Shown here: one piece after another, positions 43,960 to 52,254 of the stretch
Position numbering within the stretch: position 1 is the first letter of the stretch
How the letters are laid out: every line of letters begins with the position of its first letter
From: Marixanthomonas sp002364245
Lineage (GTDB): Bacteria; Bacteroidota; Bacteroidia; Flavobacteriales; Flavobacteriaceae
Length of the DNA stretch: 64,000 nucleotides
Reading direction: 5' to 3'
Assembly (NCBI GenBank): GCA_963973455.1
Contig: CAXAZF010000011.1
Location: 1 to 64,000, forward strand
The notes under the pieces: model-generated
What the model saw: the letters and a program-made list of their open reading frames with translations, nothing else
What the model was told of the DNA's origin: nothing
Databases searched by the model: none
Position numbers and translations under genes: made by a program

Positions 43960-45194
43960 TATACAAGTTCTCCTTTAATGATTACTGAATCTATTAAATT
44001 ACTTCCGAAGGAATACGGTAAATAGCCATACGAAGGAACTTCTTTTGTTATAATAAGGCTTGCCACTTTTCCTTTGGTAATACTCCCATGTGTGTCGCTA
44101 ATGCCCATGGCATATGCACCGTTGATTGTAGCGGCGTTTATTGCTTCTTCGGGTGTCAATCGCATTTTAATACAAGCGGTTGAAACTACAAAATTCATGT
44201 TTCCGCTAGGTGTGGAACCTGGATTGTAATCGGTAGCCAAGGCAAGTGGCAATCCAGCATCGATTAATTTTCTTCCAGGCGTATAAGGAATACTTAAAAA
44301 ATAGGAACAGGAGGGAAGTGCCACGGGCATCGTTTCACTGCCTTTTAAAGCTTCAATGTCTTCGTCGGTCAATACTTCAAGGTGGTCAACACTTAAGGCA
44401 TTGTATTTTACACCTGCCGAAATACCGCCAATAGCGTTAAACTGATTAACGTGAATTTTAGGGGTAAGGTTATATTTTTGAGCTTCTTTAAGAATGCGCT
44501 CTGTTTCTGCAACTGAAAAATAACCGTCCTCACAAAACACATCTACATAATCTGCCAAATTTTCTTTAGCAATTTTCGGAAGCATTTCGTTGCAGATTAA
44601 ATCAATATATTCAGCTTTCCTTTCTTTATATTCAGTCGGTACGGCGTGAGCCCCTAAAAAGGTAGTTTTCACCGTAACCGGATAGTTTTTTTCCAGTTTC
44701 TTGGCAACACGAAGCATTTTAGATTCCGCTTCGGTGGTAAGGCCGTAGCCACTTTTAATTTCAATGGCTGCCGTTCCTAGTTTCATGACTTCTTCCAATC
44801 GCTTGGCAGATTGTTTATAGAGTTCTTTTTCTGAAGTTTCTTGTAACTTCTTAGCACTATTTACAATTCCACCGCCTTTTTCAGCAATTTCTTGATAGGA
44901 TAATCCTTTAATTCTATCGACAAACTCCTGTTCACGGTTTCCTGCATAGACAATGTGTGTATGCGAATCACACCAAGCGGGCATCACGATTTTACCGGTA
45001 CAATCGATGGGTTTAAAACCTTCCACATTTGGAATACTTTTCATTTCGCCATAATCTGCTATAATTCCATCTTCAATAAGTACCCAAGCATTATCAATAC
45101 CTGGTAATTGGTTCATTTCTGTTCCGCTTACTTTTTTTGGCGGGTTTTCACGGGTTTGCAGTAGTTTCTGTATGTTGGTAAGGAGTAATTTCAT
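43959..45194 (-). CDS. hutI: Imidazolonepropionase
   Basis: 411 residues, an amidohydrolase. Metal site HTH in WCDSHTHIVYAGNRE, a further His in ITPKIHVNQFNAIGG-type context (HVNQFNAIGG), and Asp in LALATDYNPGS. It opens the imidazolone ring in histidine degradation to formimidoyl-glutamate, the substrate of the next gene. hutH and hutU are not in the window. Confidence 0.96.
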   Translation of the reverse strand: MKLLLTNIQKLLQTRENPPKKVSGTEMNQLPGIDNAWVLIEDGIIADYGEMKSIPNVEGFKPIDCTGKIVMPAWCDSHTHIVYAGNREQEFVDRIKGLSYQEIAEKGGGIVNSAKKLQETSEKELYKQSAKRLEEVMKLGTAAIEIKSGYGLTTEAESKMLRVAKKLEKNYPVTVKTTFLGAHAVPTEYKERKAEYIDLICNEMLPKIAKENLADYVDVFCEDGYFSVAETERILKEAQKYNLTPKIHVNQFNAIGGISAGVKYNALSVDHLEVLTDEDIEALKGSETMPVALPSCSYFLSIPYTPGRKLIDAGLPLALATDYNPGSTPSGNMNFVVSTACIKMRLTPEEAINAATINGAYAMGISDTHGSITKGKVASLIITKEVPSYGYLPYSFGSNLIDSVIIKGELV

Positions 45195-45257
45195 ACCATA
45201 AAGATAGTAAACTTGACAAGGAATTTATACCTTAGACGTTCAGAAAATTTCAGAAGC

Positions 45258-46430
45258 ATGAAAAAGAAAAATTTAGGGATAAACACCATTTGCACACACG
45301 TTGGCGAAGTAAAAGACGAACAGTTTAAAGGAGCTGTTTCACCCATTTACCCGTCAAGCTCATATGCGTATGAAGGCGTTGATGTAAAACGCTATCCACG
45401 TTATTTCAATACACCCAACCAAGAAGCGCTTTGCAAGAAAATTGCAATGCTGGAAAAAACCGAAGCGGGTTTAATTTTTGGAAGCGGAATGGCTGCCATT
45501 AGTACAACAATGCTCGCTTTTTTACATGCTGGAGATCACGTGGTATTACAAAAAACACTCTATGGCGGAACCTATAATTTTGTAGTGGAGGAGTTTGATA
45601 AATTCGGAATTGAATACGATTTTACCGAAGGTTTTTCTGAAGCTGATTTCACTTCAAAAATTAAAGAAAATACCAAAGTAATTTTTGTTGAAACACCTTC
45701 TAATCCGTTGATGTTGATAACCGATTTGGAAATGATTTCACGAATAGCAAAAGAGCAGAACATTATAACGATGATTGACAATACCTTTGCGTCGCCCATT
45801 AATCAAAACCCGGCAGATTTCGGTATTGATATTATGATTCACAGTGCTACTAAATATATGGGTGGCCATAGCGATATTTGTGCGGGAGCGGTTGCTGCTT
45901 CCGAAGAGCACATCACTAAAATTTGGAATGTTGCTAAAAACTTAGGTGGAAGCTTAAGCGATTATACGGTTTGGTTGTTGGAGCGTAGTATGAAAACGAT
46001 GAAACTCCGTGTAAAGGCTCAAAACAGAAATGCTAAAAAGCTAGTCAAATGGTTGCATGCCCATGAATTAGTTGAAAAAGTGTATTATCCAGGTTTAAAA
46101 AGCCATCCCGATTATCAATTGGCAAAAAAACAAATGCGAGGCTATAGCGGCATGCTTTCGTTTGAACTAAAAGAAGGCTTGGACGCTTCAAAATTTATGA
46201 AATCGTTAAAACTCATTAAAGAATCTATGAGTTTGGCTGGAGTGGAGTCAACAATTCTTTCACCTACCAAAACATCGCATGCGTTACTTTCACCTGAAGA
46301 AAGAGAACGACAAGGGATTGGTGATGGTTTGTTACGATTCTCGGTAGGGATTGAAGAAAAAAAAGACCTAATACACGATTTGGAACAAGCGTTTAAAGCT
46401 ATTTCACAAAAAGAATTACAAAAAGCATAA
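45258..46430 (+). CDS. Cys/Met metabolism PLP-dependent enzyme (cystathionine/methionine gamma-lyase type)
   Basis: 390 residues. PLP lysine in HSATKYMGGHSD, phosphate-binding FGSGMAAIST, and VETPSNPLMLITDL typical of the family. It may act as methionine gamma-lyase or cystathionine lyase; the motifs do not choose. The frame extends upstream to 45213, but ATG 45258 gives MKKKNLGINTICTHVGE, the normal start. It is 3 bp before bshB1, linking sulfur amino acid chemistry to bacillithiol. Confidence 0.88.
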   Translation: MKKKNLGINTICTHVGEVKDEQFKGAVSPIYPSSSYAYEGVDVKRYPRYFNTPNQEALCKKIAMLEKTEAGLIFGSGMAAISTTMLAFLHAGDHVVLQKTLYGGTYNFVVEEFDKFGIEYDFTEGFSEADFTSKIKENTKVIFVETPSNPLMLITDLEMISRIAKEQNIITMIDNTFASPINQNPADFGIDIMIHSATKYMGGHSDICAGAVAASEEHITKIWNVAKNLGGSLSDYTVWLLERSMKTMKLRVKAQNRNAKKLVKWLHAHELVEKVYYPGLKSHPDYQLAKKQMRGYSGMLSFELKEGLDASKFMKSLKLIKESMSLAGVESTILSPTKTSHALLSPEERERQGIGDGLLRFSVGIEEKKDLIHDLEQAFKAISQKELQKA

Positions 46431-46433
46431 ACC

Positions 46434-47150
46434 ATGAAGTTAGATATATTGGCCATAGGCGCCCATCCAGATGATGTTGAGTTAAGTTGTTCAGGAACTA
46501 TTGCAAAAGAAGTTGCTAATGGTAAAAAGGTAGGAATCTTAGATTTAACAAGAGGCGAACTTGGAACGAGAGGCTCTGCCGAAATACGAGATAAAGAAGC
46601 TGCTGATGCTGCTAAAATATTGGGTGTTTCTATGCGGCACAACTTGGAGTTTTCAGATGGTTTTTTTGTGAATAATACGGCTAGCCAATTAGAGGTCATA
46701 AAAATATTAAGAAAATATAGGCCAGATATTGTGTTGTGTAACGCTGTTGACGATCGCCATATAGACCACGGGAAGGGAAGTAAACTGGTAAGCGATGCCT
46801 GCTTTTTAAGTGGTTTACGTAAAATTGAAACCATCCACGAAAACAATCATCAAAAAGAATGGCGGCCTAAACATGTGTACCATTATATACAATGGAAAGA
46901 TTTAACACCCGATTTTGTAGTTGATATAACTGGACATTTGGATAAAAAATTGGAATCGGTAGCAGCGTATAAAAGTCAGTTTTTTGATGAAAACTCTAAA
47001 GAACCGGTGACGCCCATTGCTACGGCCAACTTTAACGAGAGCATAACCTATCGTGCTCAAAATTTAGGGCGTTTAATAGGAGTTGAGCACGGAGAGGGCT
47101 TTACAGCAGAGCGATACGTGGCTGTAGATTCTATTTTTGATTTGATATAA
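46434..47150 (+). CDS. bshB1: Bacillithiol biosynthesis deacetylase BshB1
   Basis: 238 residues, LmbE-like PIG-L fold. Zinc and catalytic residues are in AIGAHPDDVELSCSGT (His and Asp-Asp) and DDRHIDHGKGS. The signature GELGTRGSAEIRDKEAADAAKILG is typical of BshB1. It removes the acetyl group of GlcNAc-malate in bacillithiol synthesis. Other bsh genes are not in the window. Confidence 0.93.
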   Translation: MKLDILAIGAHPDDVELSCSGTIAKEVANGKKVGILDLTRGELGTRGSAEIRDKEAADAAKILGVSMRHNLEFSDGFFVNNTASQLEVIKILRKYRPDIVLCNAVDDRHIDHGKGSKLVSDACFLSGLRKIETIHENNHQKEWRPKHVYHYIQWKDLTPDFVVDITGHLDKKLESVAAYKSQFFDENSKEPVTPIATANFNESITYRAQNLGRLIGVEHGEGFTAERYVAVDSIFDLI

Positions 47151-47169
47151 AAATTCCATTATTTTTATA

Positions 47170-47201
47170 TTGTGCAAACGTGGTAAATACCTTATATTTG
47201 C
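47170..47201 (+). promoter_or_regulatory. Promoter of tRNA-His
   Basis: TTG (47170-47172), a 20-bp spacer and TATATTTGC (47193-47201), 26 bp before the tRNA. Confidence 0.65.
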
Positions 47202-47227
47202 ACTTGCTTTTAAAGCGAAATTACATG

Positions 47228-47301
47228 GTGGTTGTAGCTCAGCTGGTTAGAGCATCGGTTTGTGGTACCGAGGGTCGCGGGTTCGAATCCCGTCCTCCAC
47301 C
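47228..47301 (+). tRNA. tRNA-His (GTG anticodon)
   Basis: A 74-nt cloverleaf. The D stem GCTC/GAGC, the anticodon arm TCGGT-TTGTGGT-ACCGA with anticodon GTG (47262-47264), and the T arm GCGGG-TTCGAAT-CCCGT are all good. The acceptor arms GTGGTTG and CCTCCAC pair at positions 1-4 and 7 but mismatch at 5 (T-T) and 6 (T-C). A G before position 1 (47227) and a C discriminator fit the His-specific G-1:C73 pair. CCA is not encoded. Confidence 0.93.
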
Positions 47302-47308
47302 CAAAAGT

Positions 47309-47338
47309 AAAGCCTCTCGGAAACGAGAGGCTTTTTTT
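47309..47338 (+). terminator. Terminator of tRNA-His
   Basis: AAAGCCTCTCG (47309-47319), loop GAAA, CGAGAGGCTTT (47324-47334), then T's. A GNRA tetraloop and an 11-bp stem. Confidence 0.9.
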
Positions 47339-47361
47339 GTATTAGTAATTTACTATATATT

Positions 47362-48384
47362 CTAATTACCACTTTCAAGCTTATCTGCAGTAATTCTACC
47401 TTCTCGATTGGCAACCTCCCAAGCTGTTTGAAAAATTAACCGTGTTCTTTTTGTCATTAATTCATATTCAATTTTATCAGGTGTGTCAGTTGGTTTGTGG
47501 TAATCTTCGTGGGTTCCATTAAAATAAAAGATTATTGGAATATTATTCTTTGCAAAATTGTAATGGTCACTTCGGTAATAAAAACGGTTTGGGTCATTTT
47601 CATCATTATACGTATAGTCTAACTCTAAATTAGTATATTTTTCATTCACTTCTTCAGAAACATTATGGAGTTCTTGGCTCAATTTATCGCTACCTATTAA
47701 ATAAATATAGTTGGGATTGTCTTTTTTATCAGGGTCTATTCGGCCAATCATATCCGTATTCAAGTTTGCAACAGTGTTATCTAAAGGAAAGATTGGGTTT
47801 TCTGTATAATATCGCGAACCATACAAACCAATTTCTTCAGCAGTTACGTGCAAAAATAAAATGGAACGTTTTGGGCCATTTCCATCTTTAACAGCTTGTT
47901 GAAAAGCCTCAGCAATCTCTAACATTGCCATTGTACCGCTTCCGTCATCGTCTGCGCCGTTATAAATTGTACCGTCTTCGCGCATACCTACGTGATCGTA
48001 ATGTGCAGAAAGTACAATTATTTCTTCTGGTTTTTCTGAACCTTCAATAAAAGCTACAACATTTTCAGACGGTTTTGGATCTTTCATTCTGCTGAAGTAT
48101 TCAGCGGGGATATTTTGATAATAATTATTCTCTTCAATTGGAGAAGCAATTCCGTGGTCTTGATAAAAATTACGAAGGTATTCCGCAGCTAATTTTTGGC
48201 CTTTTTCGCCTGTCATTCTTCCTTGCATCTCGTCACCGGCAAATGTGTATAACATGGTTTTCAACTCTTCAGCAGTTATGCTATTGGCATAATCAACCCG
48301 AGTTTTTTTCTTAGCTGTAGTTGTTTGAGCAGAATTGCACGATACTACGAGAATTGATAATAGGGAGAGAAAAAAATATTTCAT
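47362..48384 (-). CDS. M28 family metallopeptidase lipoprotein
   Basis: 340 residues. Lipobox LSILVVSCNSAQ. Zinc ligands of M28: HYDHVG (His, Asp), NGADDDGSGT (Asp), AEEIGLYGSRYY (Glu), LNTDMIGR (Asp) and FNGTHEDYH (His). It is an aminopeptidase acting at the outer membrane or in the periplasm. It lies downstream of a lipoprotein gene that has its own terminator. Confidence 0.92.
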   Translation of the reverse strand: MKYFFLSLLSILVVSCNSAQTTTAKKKTRVDYANSITAEELKTMLYTFAGDEMQGRMTGEKGQKLAAEYLRNFYQDHGIASPIEENNYYQNIPAEYFSRMKDPKPSENVVAFIEGSEKPEEIIVLSAHYDHVGMREDGTIYNGADDDGSGTMAMLEIAEAFQQAVKDGNGPKRSILFLHVTAEEIGLYGSRYYTENPIFPLDNTVANLNTDMIGRIDPDKKDNPNYIYLIGSDKLSQELHNVSEEVNEKYTNLELDYTYNDENDPNRFYYRSDHYNFAKNNIPIIFYFNGTHEDYHKPTDTPDKIEYELMTKRTRLIFQTAWEVANREGRITADKLESGN

Positions 48385-48413
48385 TTGTATACTGGTTATT
48401 GATTTTTAATAAA

Positions 48414-48448
48414 AGCCCTCTATAATGATAGTTTTGTAATAGAGGGCT
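48414..48448 (-). terminator. Terminator of the small lipoprotein gene
   Basis: AGCCCTCTAT (48414-48423) pairs with ATAGAGGGCT (48439-48448); on the minus strand the tail CTTTTATT follows. Confidence 0.8.
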
Positions 48449-48456
48449 GTATATAG

Positions 48457-48774
48457 TTATTTGAATGAAGCAAGTTTATAAGTGTCATTCTCTGCTTTCT
48501 CATACCTTAAAGTATGGGTTTTTACCATTTCATTTCCAGCTTTATCTTGCGATTTAATGGAAATCTTCACTACATAAACAGTTTCAACCCCTTCTGTATC
48601 CGAAGGCTCTTCGGTTACCTCAATGTTTTCATTGTTAAACGTTGTGCCGTCAGGTAAATTCAATTCGCTTTTAACTTCTTGAATTGCCATGTCGCGAACC
48701 GTCCGTGTATCTTCTTTGTCGCTTGCACAAGCAAACAACAATGTTGAAAATAATAGAATTACAAATCGTTTCAT
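48457..48774 (-). CDS. Small hypothetical lipoprotein, 105 aa
   Basis: Not recognised. Lipobox LLFACASDKED, then a single small alpha/beta domain (RDMAIQEVKSELNLPDGTTF, ETVYVVKISIKSQDKAGNEMVKTHTLRYEK) of the kind seen in many Bacteroidota lipoproteins. It has its own terminator. Confidence 0.7.
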   Translation of the reverse strand: MKRFVILLFSTLLFACASDKEDTRTVRDMAIQEVKSELNLPDGTTFNNENIEVTEEPSDTEGVETVYVVKISIKSQDKAGNEMVKTHTLRYEKAENDTYKLASFK

Positions 48775-48893
48775 AAAAAATAAATTTTTGGTTGAGGATA
48801 AAGATAGCTTAAGTTGCAGCCTATTTTCTAAAAATTATGTGAAAAAACCAATCGCTCTCTCTGTTTCTTTTAAAAATGAAGCATAACAATCCG

Positions 48894-48902
48894 TATCTTT
48901 GC
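48894..48902 (+). promoter_or_regulatory. Promoter -7 box for the MBL/rhodanese gene
   Basis: TATCTTTGC, 17 bp before ATG 48920. Confidence 0.5.
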
Positions 48903-48919
48903 TTTAAATTTTACAGAGA

Positions 48920-50305
48920 ATGAATATTGAACAAATATATACCGGTTGCCTTTCACAAGGTGCTTATTACATTGAGAATGAAGGGGAAGTTGCCATTATC
49001 GATCCATTGCGGGAAACAAAACCTTATACAGAAAGAGCCGAACGTGATAATGCCAAGATAAAATATATTTTTGAAACCCATTTTCATGCCGATTTTGTAA
49101 GCGGTCATCTTTCGCTTTCAGAAAAAACGGGTGCCCCGATAATCTATGGTCCAAAAGCTAATCCCTCTTTTGATGCCGTAATAGCCAAGGACGAACAGGA
49201 ATTTAAAATTGGTAAACTTACTATCGTAGCGTTGCATACCCCAGGGCACACTATGGAAAGTACCACGTACTTGCTACGTGACGAAAACGGTAAGGACCTT
49301 GCGATTTTTAGTGGTGACACATTATTTTTAGGCGATGTAGGTAGGCCCGACTTAGCACAAAAGGCAGCTACTATAACACAAGATGAACTTGCAGGTATTT
49401 TGTATGACAGCCTTCGAAACAAAATTATGCCTTTAGCAGATGATATTACTGTATATCCTGCTCATGGTGCTGGTTCTGCTTGTGGAAAAAACATGATGAA
49501 AGAAACAGTTGACACTTTGGGAAACCAAAAAAAGATGAATTATGCGTTAAGGGAAGATATGACCCGTGAAGAATTTATAAAAGAAGTAACCGATGGCCTT
49601 ATGCCACCACCAAGTTATTTTCCGTTAAACGTAAAAATGAACAAAGAAGGGTACGACAGTTTTGACGAAGTTATTTCGCGTGGAACAAAAGCATTAAACC
49701 CACAAGAATTTGAAAATTTAGCAAATACAACTGGAGCTGTTGTTCTGGACGTTCGGCACCAAAAAGATTTTATGAAAGGTCATGTTCCAAAATCTATCTT
49801 TATTGGCTTAGATGGCGGATTCGCACCCTGGGTGGGCGATTTGATTGCTGATGTAAAACAACCTATTTTATTAATTGTTGACGAAGGACGGGAAGAAGAA
49901 GCCGTGATGCGGTTATCAAGAGTCGGTTTTGATAATACCTTGGGTTATTTAAACGGAGGAATAAAAGCTTGGCAACAAGCTGATAAAGAAATTGACAGCA
50001 TGGAATCGATTTCTGCTACTCAATTAAAAGAAAGAATGAACGGTCAAGTTCCTATTTTTGATGTTCGAAAAGATAACGAATTTGAAACAGCCCATATTCC
50101 CAATGCCAAGCATACTTCTTTAAGTTTCATAAATGACTATCTAAATGAGTATCCAACTAAAGAGCCTTTTTACGTGCATTGTGCAGGAGGATATCGCTCT
50201 GTAATTGCGGCTTCTATTTTGAAAAGTAGGGGAATACATAATGTAATTGATGTTGCAGGAGGTTTTAAAGCTATAAAGGAAGCGGATATCGAAATAACAA
50301 CTTAG
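48920..50305 (+). CDS. MBL-fold hydrolase with two rhodanese domains (persulfide-dioxygenase-like)
   Basis: 461 residues. The N-terminal MBL domain (1-240) has THFHADFVSGH, HTPGHTMEST and FSGDTLFLGDVGRPDL, the ETHE1/persulfide dioxygenase pattern. Two rhodanese domains follow: the first (about 255-350) ends in LLIVDEGREEEAV with no active Cys, the second (about 365-460) has Cys421 in VHCAGGYRS. It should oxidise glutathione- or bacillithiol-persulfide to sulfite. bshB1 and a trans-sulfuration enzyme lie 2-3 kb upstream. Confidence 0.9.
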   Translation: MNIEQIYTGCLSQGAYYIENEGEVAIIDPLRETKPYTERAERDNAKIKYIFETHFHADFVSGHLSLSEKTGAPIIYGPKANPSFDAVIAKDEQEFKIGKLTIVALHTPGHTMESTTYLLRDENGKDLAIFSGDTLFLGDVGRPDLAQKAATITQDELAGILYDSLRNKIMPLADDITVYPAHGAGSACGKNMMKETVDTLGNQKKMNYALREDMTREEFIKEVTDGLMPPPSYFPLNVKMNKEGYDSFDEVISRGTKALNPQEFENLANTTGAVVLDVRHQKDFMKGHVPKSIFIGLDGGFAPWVGDLIADVKQPILLIVDEGREEEAVMRLSRVGFDNTLGYLNGGIKAWQQADKEIDSMESISATQLKERMNGQVPIFDVRKDNEFETAHIPNAKHTSLSFINDYLNEYPTKEPFYVHCAGGYRSVIAASILKSRGIHNVIDVAGGFKAIKEADIEITT

Positions 50306-50328
50306 AAACGTTCGAAAAAATCATAAAA

Positions 50329-50358
50329 AAAACCTGAAATGGAGGAGTTTCAGGTTTT
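50329..50358. terminator. Bidirectional terminator
   Basis: AAAACCTGAAA (50329-50339) pairs with TTTCAGGTTTT (50348-50358), serving the convergent MBL and PA2169-type genes. Confidence 0.85.
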
Positions 50359-50385
50359 CTTCTTGCTATTCATTTTCCTTCTTCG

Positions 50386-50880
50386 TTAACTTCTATGCTC
50401 AGCAAGGTCTTCAAGTTTTTTCACTTTTGCAACTGTTCCTTTAATTTCAGATAGTTGGCTATCTAGAATAGTTTGCAGTTTTGGCGGAAAACGGTTTTCA
50501 TTTAAAGTTTCTTCATATTCCTCCATACTCGCCTTTTCTCCACGAATACATTCTTCTAGAACAGCTTCATCATCATTTCCGCTTACAGCCGATTTAATAT
50601 CGATCCAAGTACGGTGTAAATCACCTTTAGTGCTGCCTTCTTCCGCAGGTTTTTCATTTAATGAACGTATTTCGCTGTCTAATTCCGTAGCAAATTTGTT
50701 GCGCTGTCGAGCTTGTTGTTGTAGGAAACGCTTAAGGTTACTGTCTTTTGCATCTTCCATTGCTTTTGTAAAACCTTTTTCTGCGTCGTAATTTTTCTTC
50801 AATAATCCCTGAAGATTATTTACTAAATCTTTATGAACGGTTTCTTTTGCTTGTTCTCTTGTCGTTTTCATAGTATTCAT
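50386..50880 (-). CDS. PA2169 family four-helix-bundle protein (DUF2383)
   Basis: 164 residues, all helical: VNNLQGLLKKNYDAEKGFTKAMEDAKDSNLKRFLQQQARQRNKFATEL-type ferritin-like helix pair, then HRTWIDIKSAVSGNDDEAVLEECIRGEKASMEEYEETL. It matches the DUF2383/PA2169 family of ferritin-like proteins tied to stress; iron ligands are not evident. ATG 50880 or the Met four residues on are possible starts. Confidence 0.85.
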   Translation of the reverse strand: MNTMKTTREQAKETVHKDLVNNLQGLLKKNYDAEKGFTKAMEDAKDSNLKRFLQQQARQRNKFATELDSEIRSLNEKPAEEGSTKGDLHRTWIDIKSAVSGNDDEAVLEECIRGEKASMEEYEETLNENRFPPKLQTILDSQLSEIKGTVAKVKKLEDLAEHRS

Positions 50881-51032
50881 ATTTTTAGTTGTTTACTAAA
50901 AATACAATCTATTATAGAAGATTATTCTTATCACTTTGCCAATTGAGAAGGCTTTAACATTGGATGTTAATAGATTATAATTTATTTGATAATCAGCTGA
51001 TTACTGACTATATTTAATAGAAATTAAAAATT

Positions 51033-51191
51033 ATGATTATGGAAGATGATAAGAAAAATAATTCAGAAAAGCAGAAACAAAGTATAGAAGAACAAGCCAT
51101 CAACAAAAAAGGGCAAGAAGCTGATGGAAAAGAAATAAACCATCAAGTAAAACAGCGGAAAGAGCAACATCAACCACGTGATACCGCTTAA
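51033..51191 (+). CDS. Small charged hypothetical protein, 52 aa
   Basis: The frame reads MIMEDDKKNNSEKQKQSIEE to QHQPRDTA, rich in K, E and Q with no hydrophobic core, so probably disordered. ATG 51033 or ATG 51039. It sits alone between the PA2169 gene and a strong terminator, which supports real expression. I do not recognise it; it could be a stress-related hydrophilic protein. Confidence 0.55.
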   Translation: MIMEDDKKNNSEKQKQSIEEQAINKKGQEADGKEINHQVKQRKEQHQPRDTA

Positions 51192-51208
51192 TTAAAATTA
51201 TTAATGCA

Positions 51209-51245
51209 GAAAGCCCCGCAAAATTTTGCGGGGCTTTCTTTTTTG
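51209..51245. terminator. Bidirectional terminator
   Basis: A perfect 16-bp palindrome, AGAAAGCCCCGCAAAA (51209-51224) with TTTTGCGGGGCTTTCT (51225-51240), then T's. It serves the small ORF and the convergent transketolase gene. Confidence 0.9.
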
Positions 51246-51283
51246 ATCGAAGTCTGCTATCAACAGACTGGAGCAAAAAAAGA

Positions 51284-52237
51284 TTATTTACGCGAGATCA
51301 CTTTTTTAGCAGCTTTTATAATGGCAGTGGTATTTAAACCATATTTTTCCATTAATTGCTCAGGCGTTCCAGATTCTCCAAAGGTATCTTGCGTCGCCAC
51401 AAACTCTTGTGGAGTTGGGGCATTTTTGGCTAATACTCGGGCAACACTTTCGCCAAGACCACCATAATAATTGTGTTCTTCTGCTGTAACAATGCACCCT
51501 GTTTTAACAACGCTGTCTAGTATTGCTTTATTGTCCAAAGGCTTAATTGTGTGTATGTTAATTACTTCAGCACTAATACCTTCTTCGTTCAGTTTTTCAG
51601 CAGCTTGTAGTGCTTCCCATACCAAATGACCTGTTGCTACTAGGGTTACATCGGTTCCTTCTTGCAAACGAACTGCTTTTCCTATTTCAAATTTCTGATT
51701 TTCAGGAGTGAAATTTGCCACTTTTGGTCTTCCAAAACGAAGATAGACAGGTCCTTGGTGTTCTGCTATCGCTAATGTTGCAGCTTTAGTTTGATTGTAG
51801 TCACAGGTATTGATAACCGTCATCCCCGGCAGCATTTTCATCAAACCAAGATCTTCAAGAATTTGATGGGTTGCCCCATCTTCACCTAAAGTAACACCAG
51901 CATGTGAAGCACAAATTTTTACATTTTTCCCACTATATGCGATGCTTTGGCGTATTTGATCATACACGCGACCAGTAGAGAAATTGGCAAAGGTGCCTGT
52001 AAAAGGTATTTTTCCACCTATAGTCATCCCGGCTGCCATTCCCATCATATTTGCTTCGGCGATTCCAACTTGAAAAAAGCGTTCTGGGTGGTTTTCCTTA
52101 AACTCATCCATTTTTAGGGAACCAGTTAAGTCGGCACATAAGGCTACTACATTTTCATTGGTTTTGCCCAATTCGGTCAACCCTGCTCCAAATCCGGATC
52201 TGGTATCTTTTTTTCCGCTGTCTGTATATTTTTTCAT
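51284..52237 (-). CDS. Transketolase, C-terminal subunit
   Basis: 317 residues. The pyrimidine-binding domain (GFGAGLTELGKTNENVVALCADL, GIAEANMMGMAAGMTIGGKIPFTGTFA) and the C-terminal transketolase domain (VTLVATGHLVWEALQAAEKLNEEGI) are present. It works with the N-terminal subunit encoded just upstream as a split transketolase moving two-carbon units in the pentose phosphate pathway. The gap to that gene is 17 bp. Confidence 0.93.
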   Translation of the reverse strand: MKKYTDSGKKDTRSGFGAGLTELGKTNENVVALCADLTGSLKMDEFKENHPERFFQVGIAEANMMGMAAGMTIGGKIPFTGTFANFSTGRVYDQIRQSIAYSGKNVKICASHAGVTLGEDGATHQILEDLGLMKMLPGMTVINTCDYNQTKAATLAIAEHQGPVYLRFGRPKVANFTPENQKFEIGKAVRLQEGTDVTLVATGHLVWEALQAAEKLNEEGISAEVINIHTIKPLDNKAILDSVVKTGCIVTAEEHNYYGGLGESVARVLAKNAPTPQEFVATQDTFGESGTPEQLMEKYGLNTTAIIKAAKKVISRK

Positions 52238-52254
52238 TGTATTACGTTTCAGAA

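Noticed and set aside
47180..47365. Open frame across tRNA-His
   Set aside because: It overlaps the complete tRNA and its terminator; the reading is accidental.
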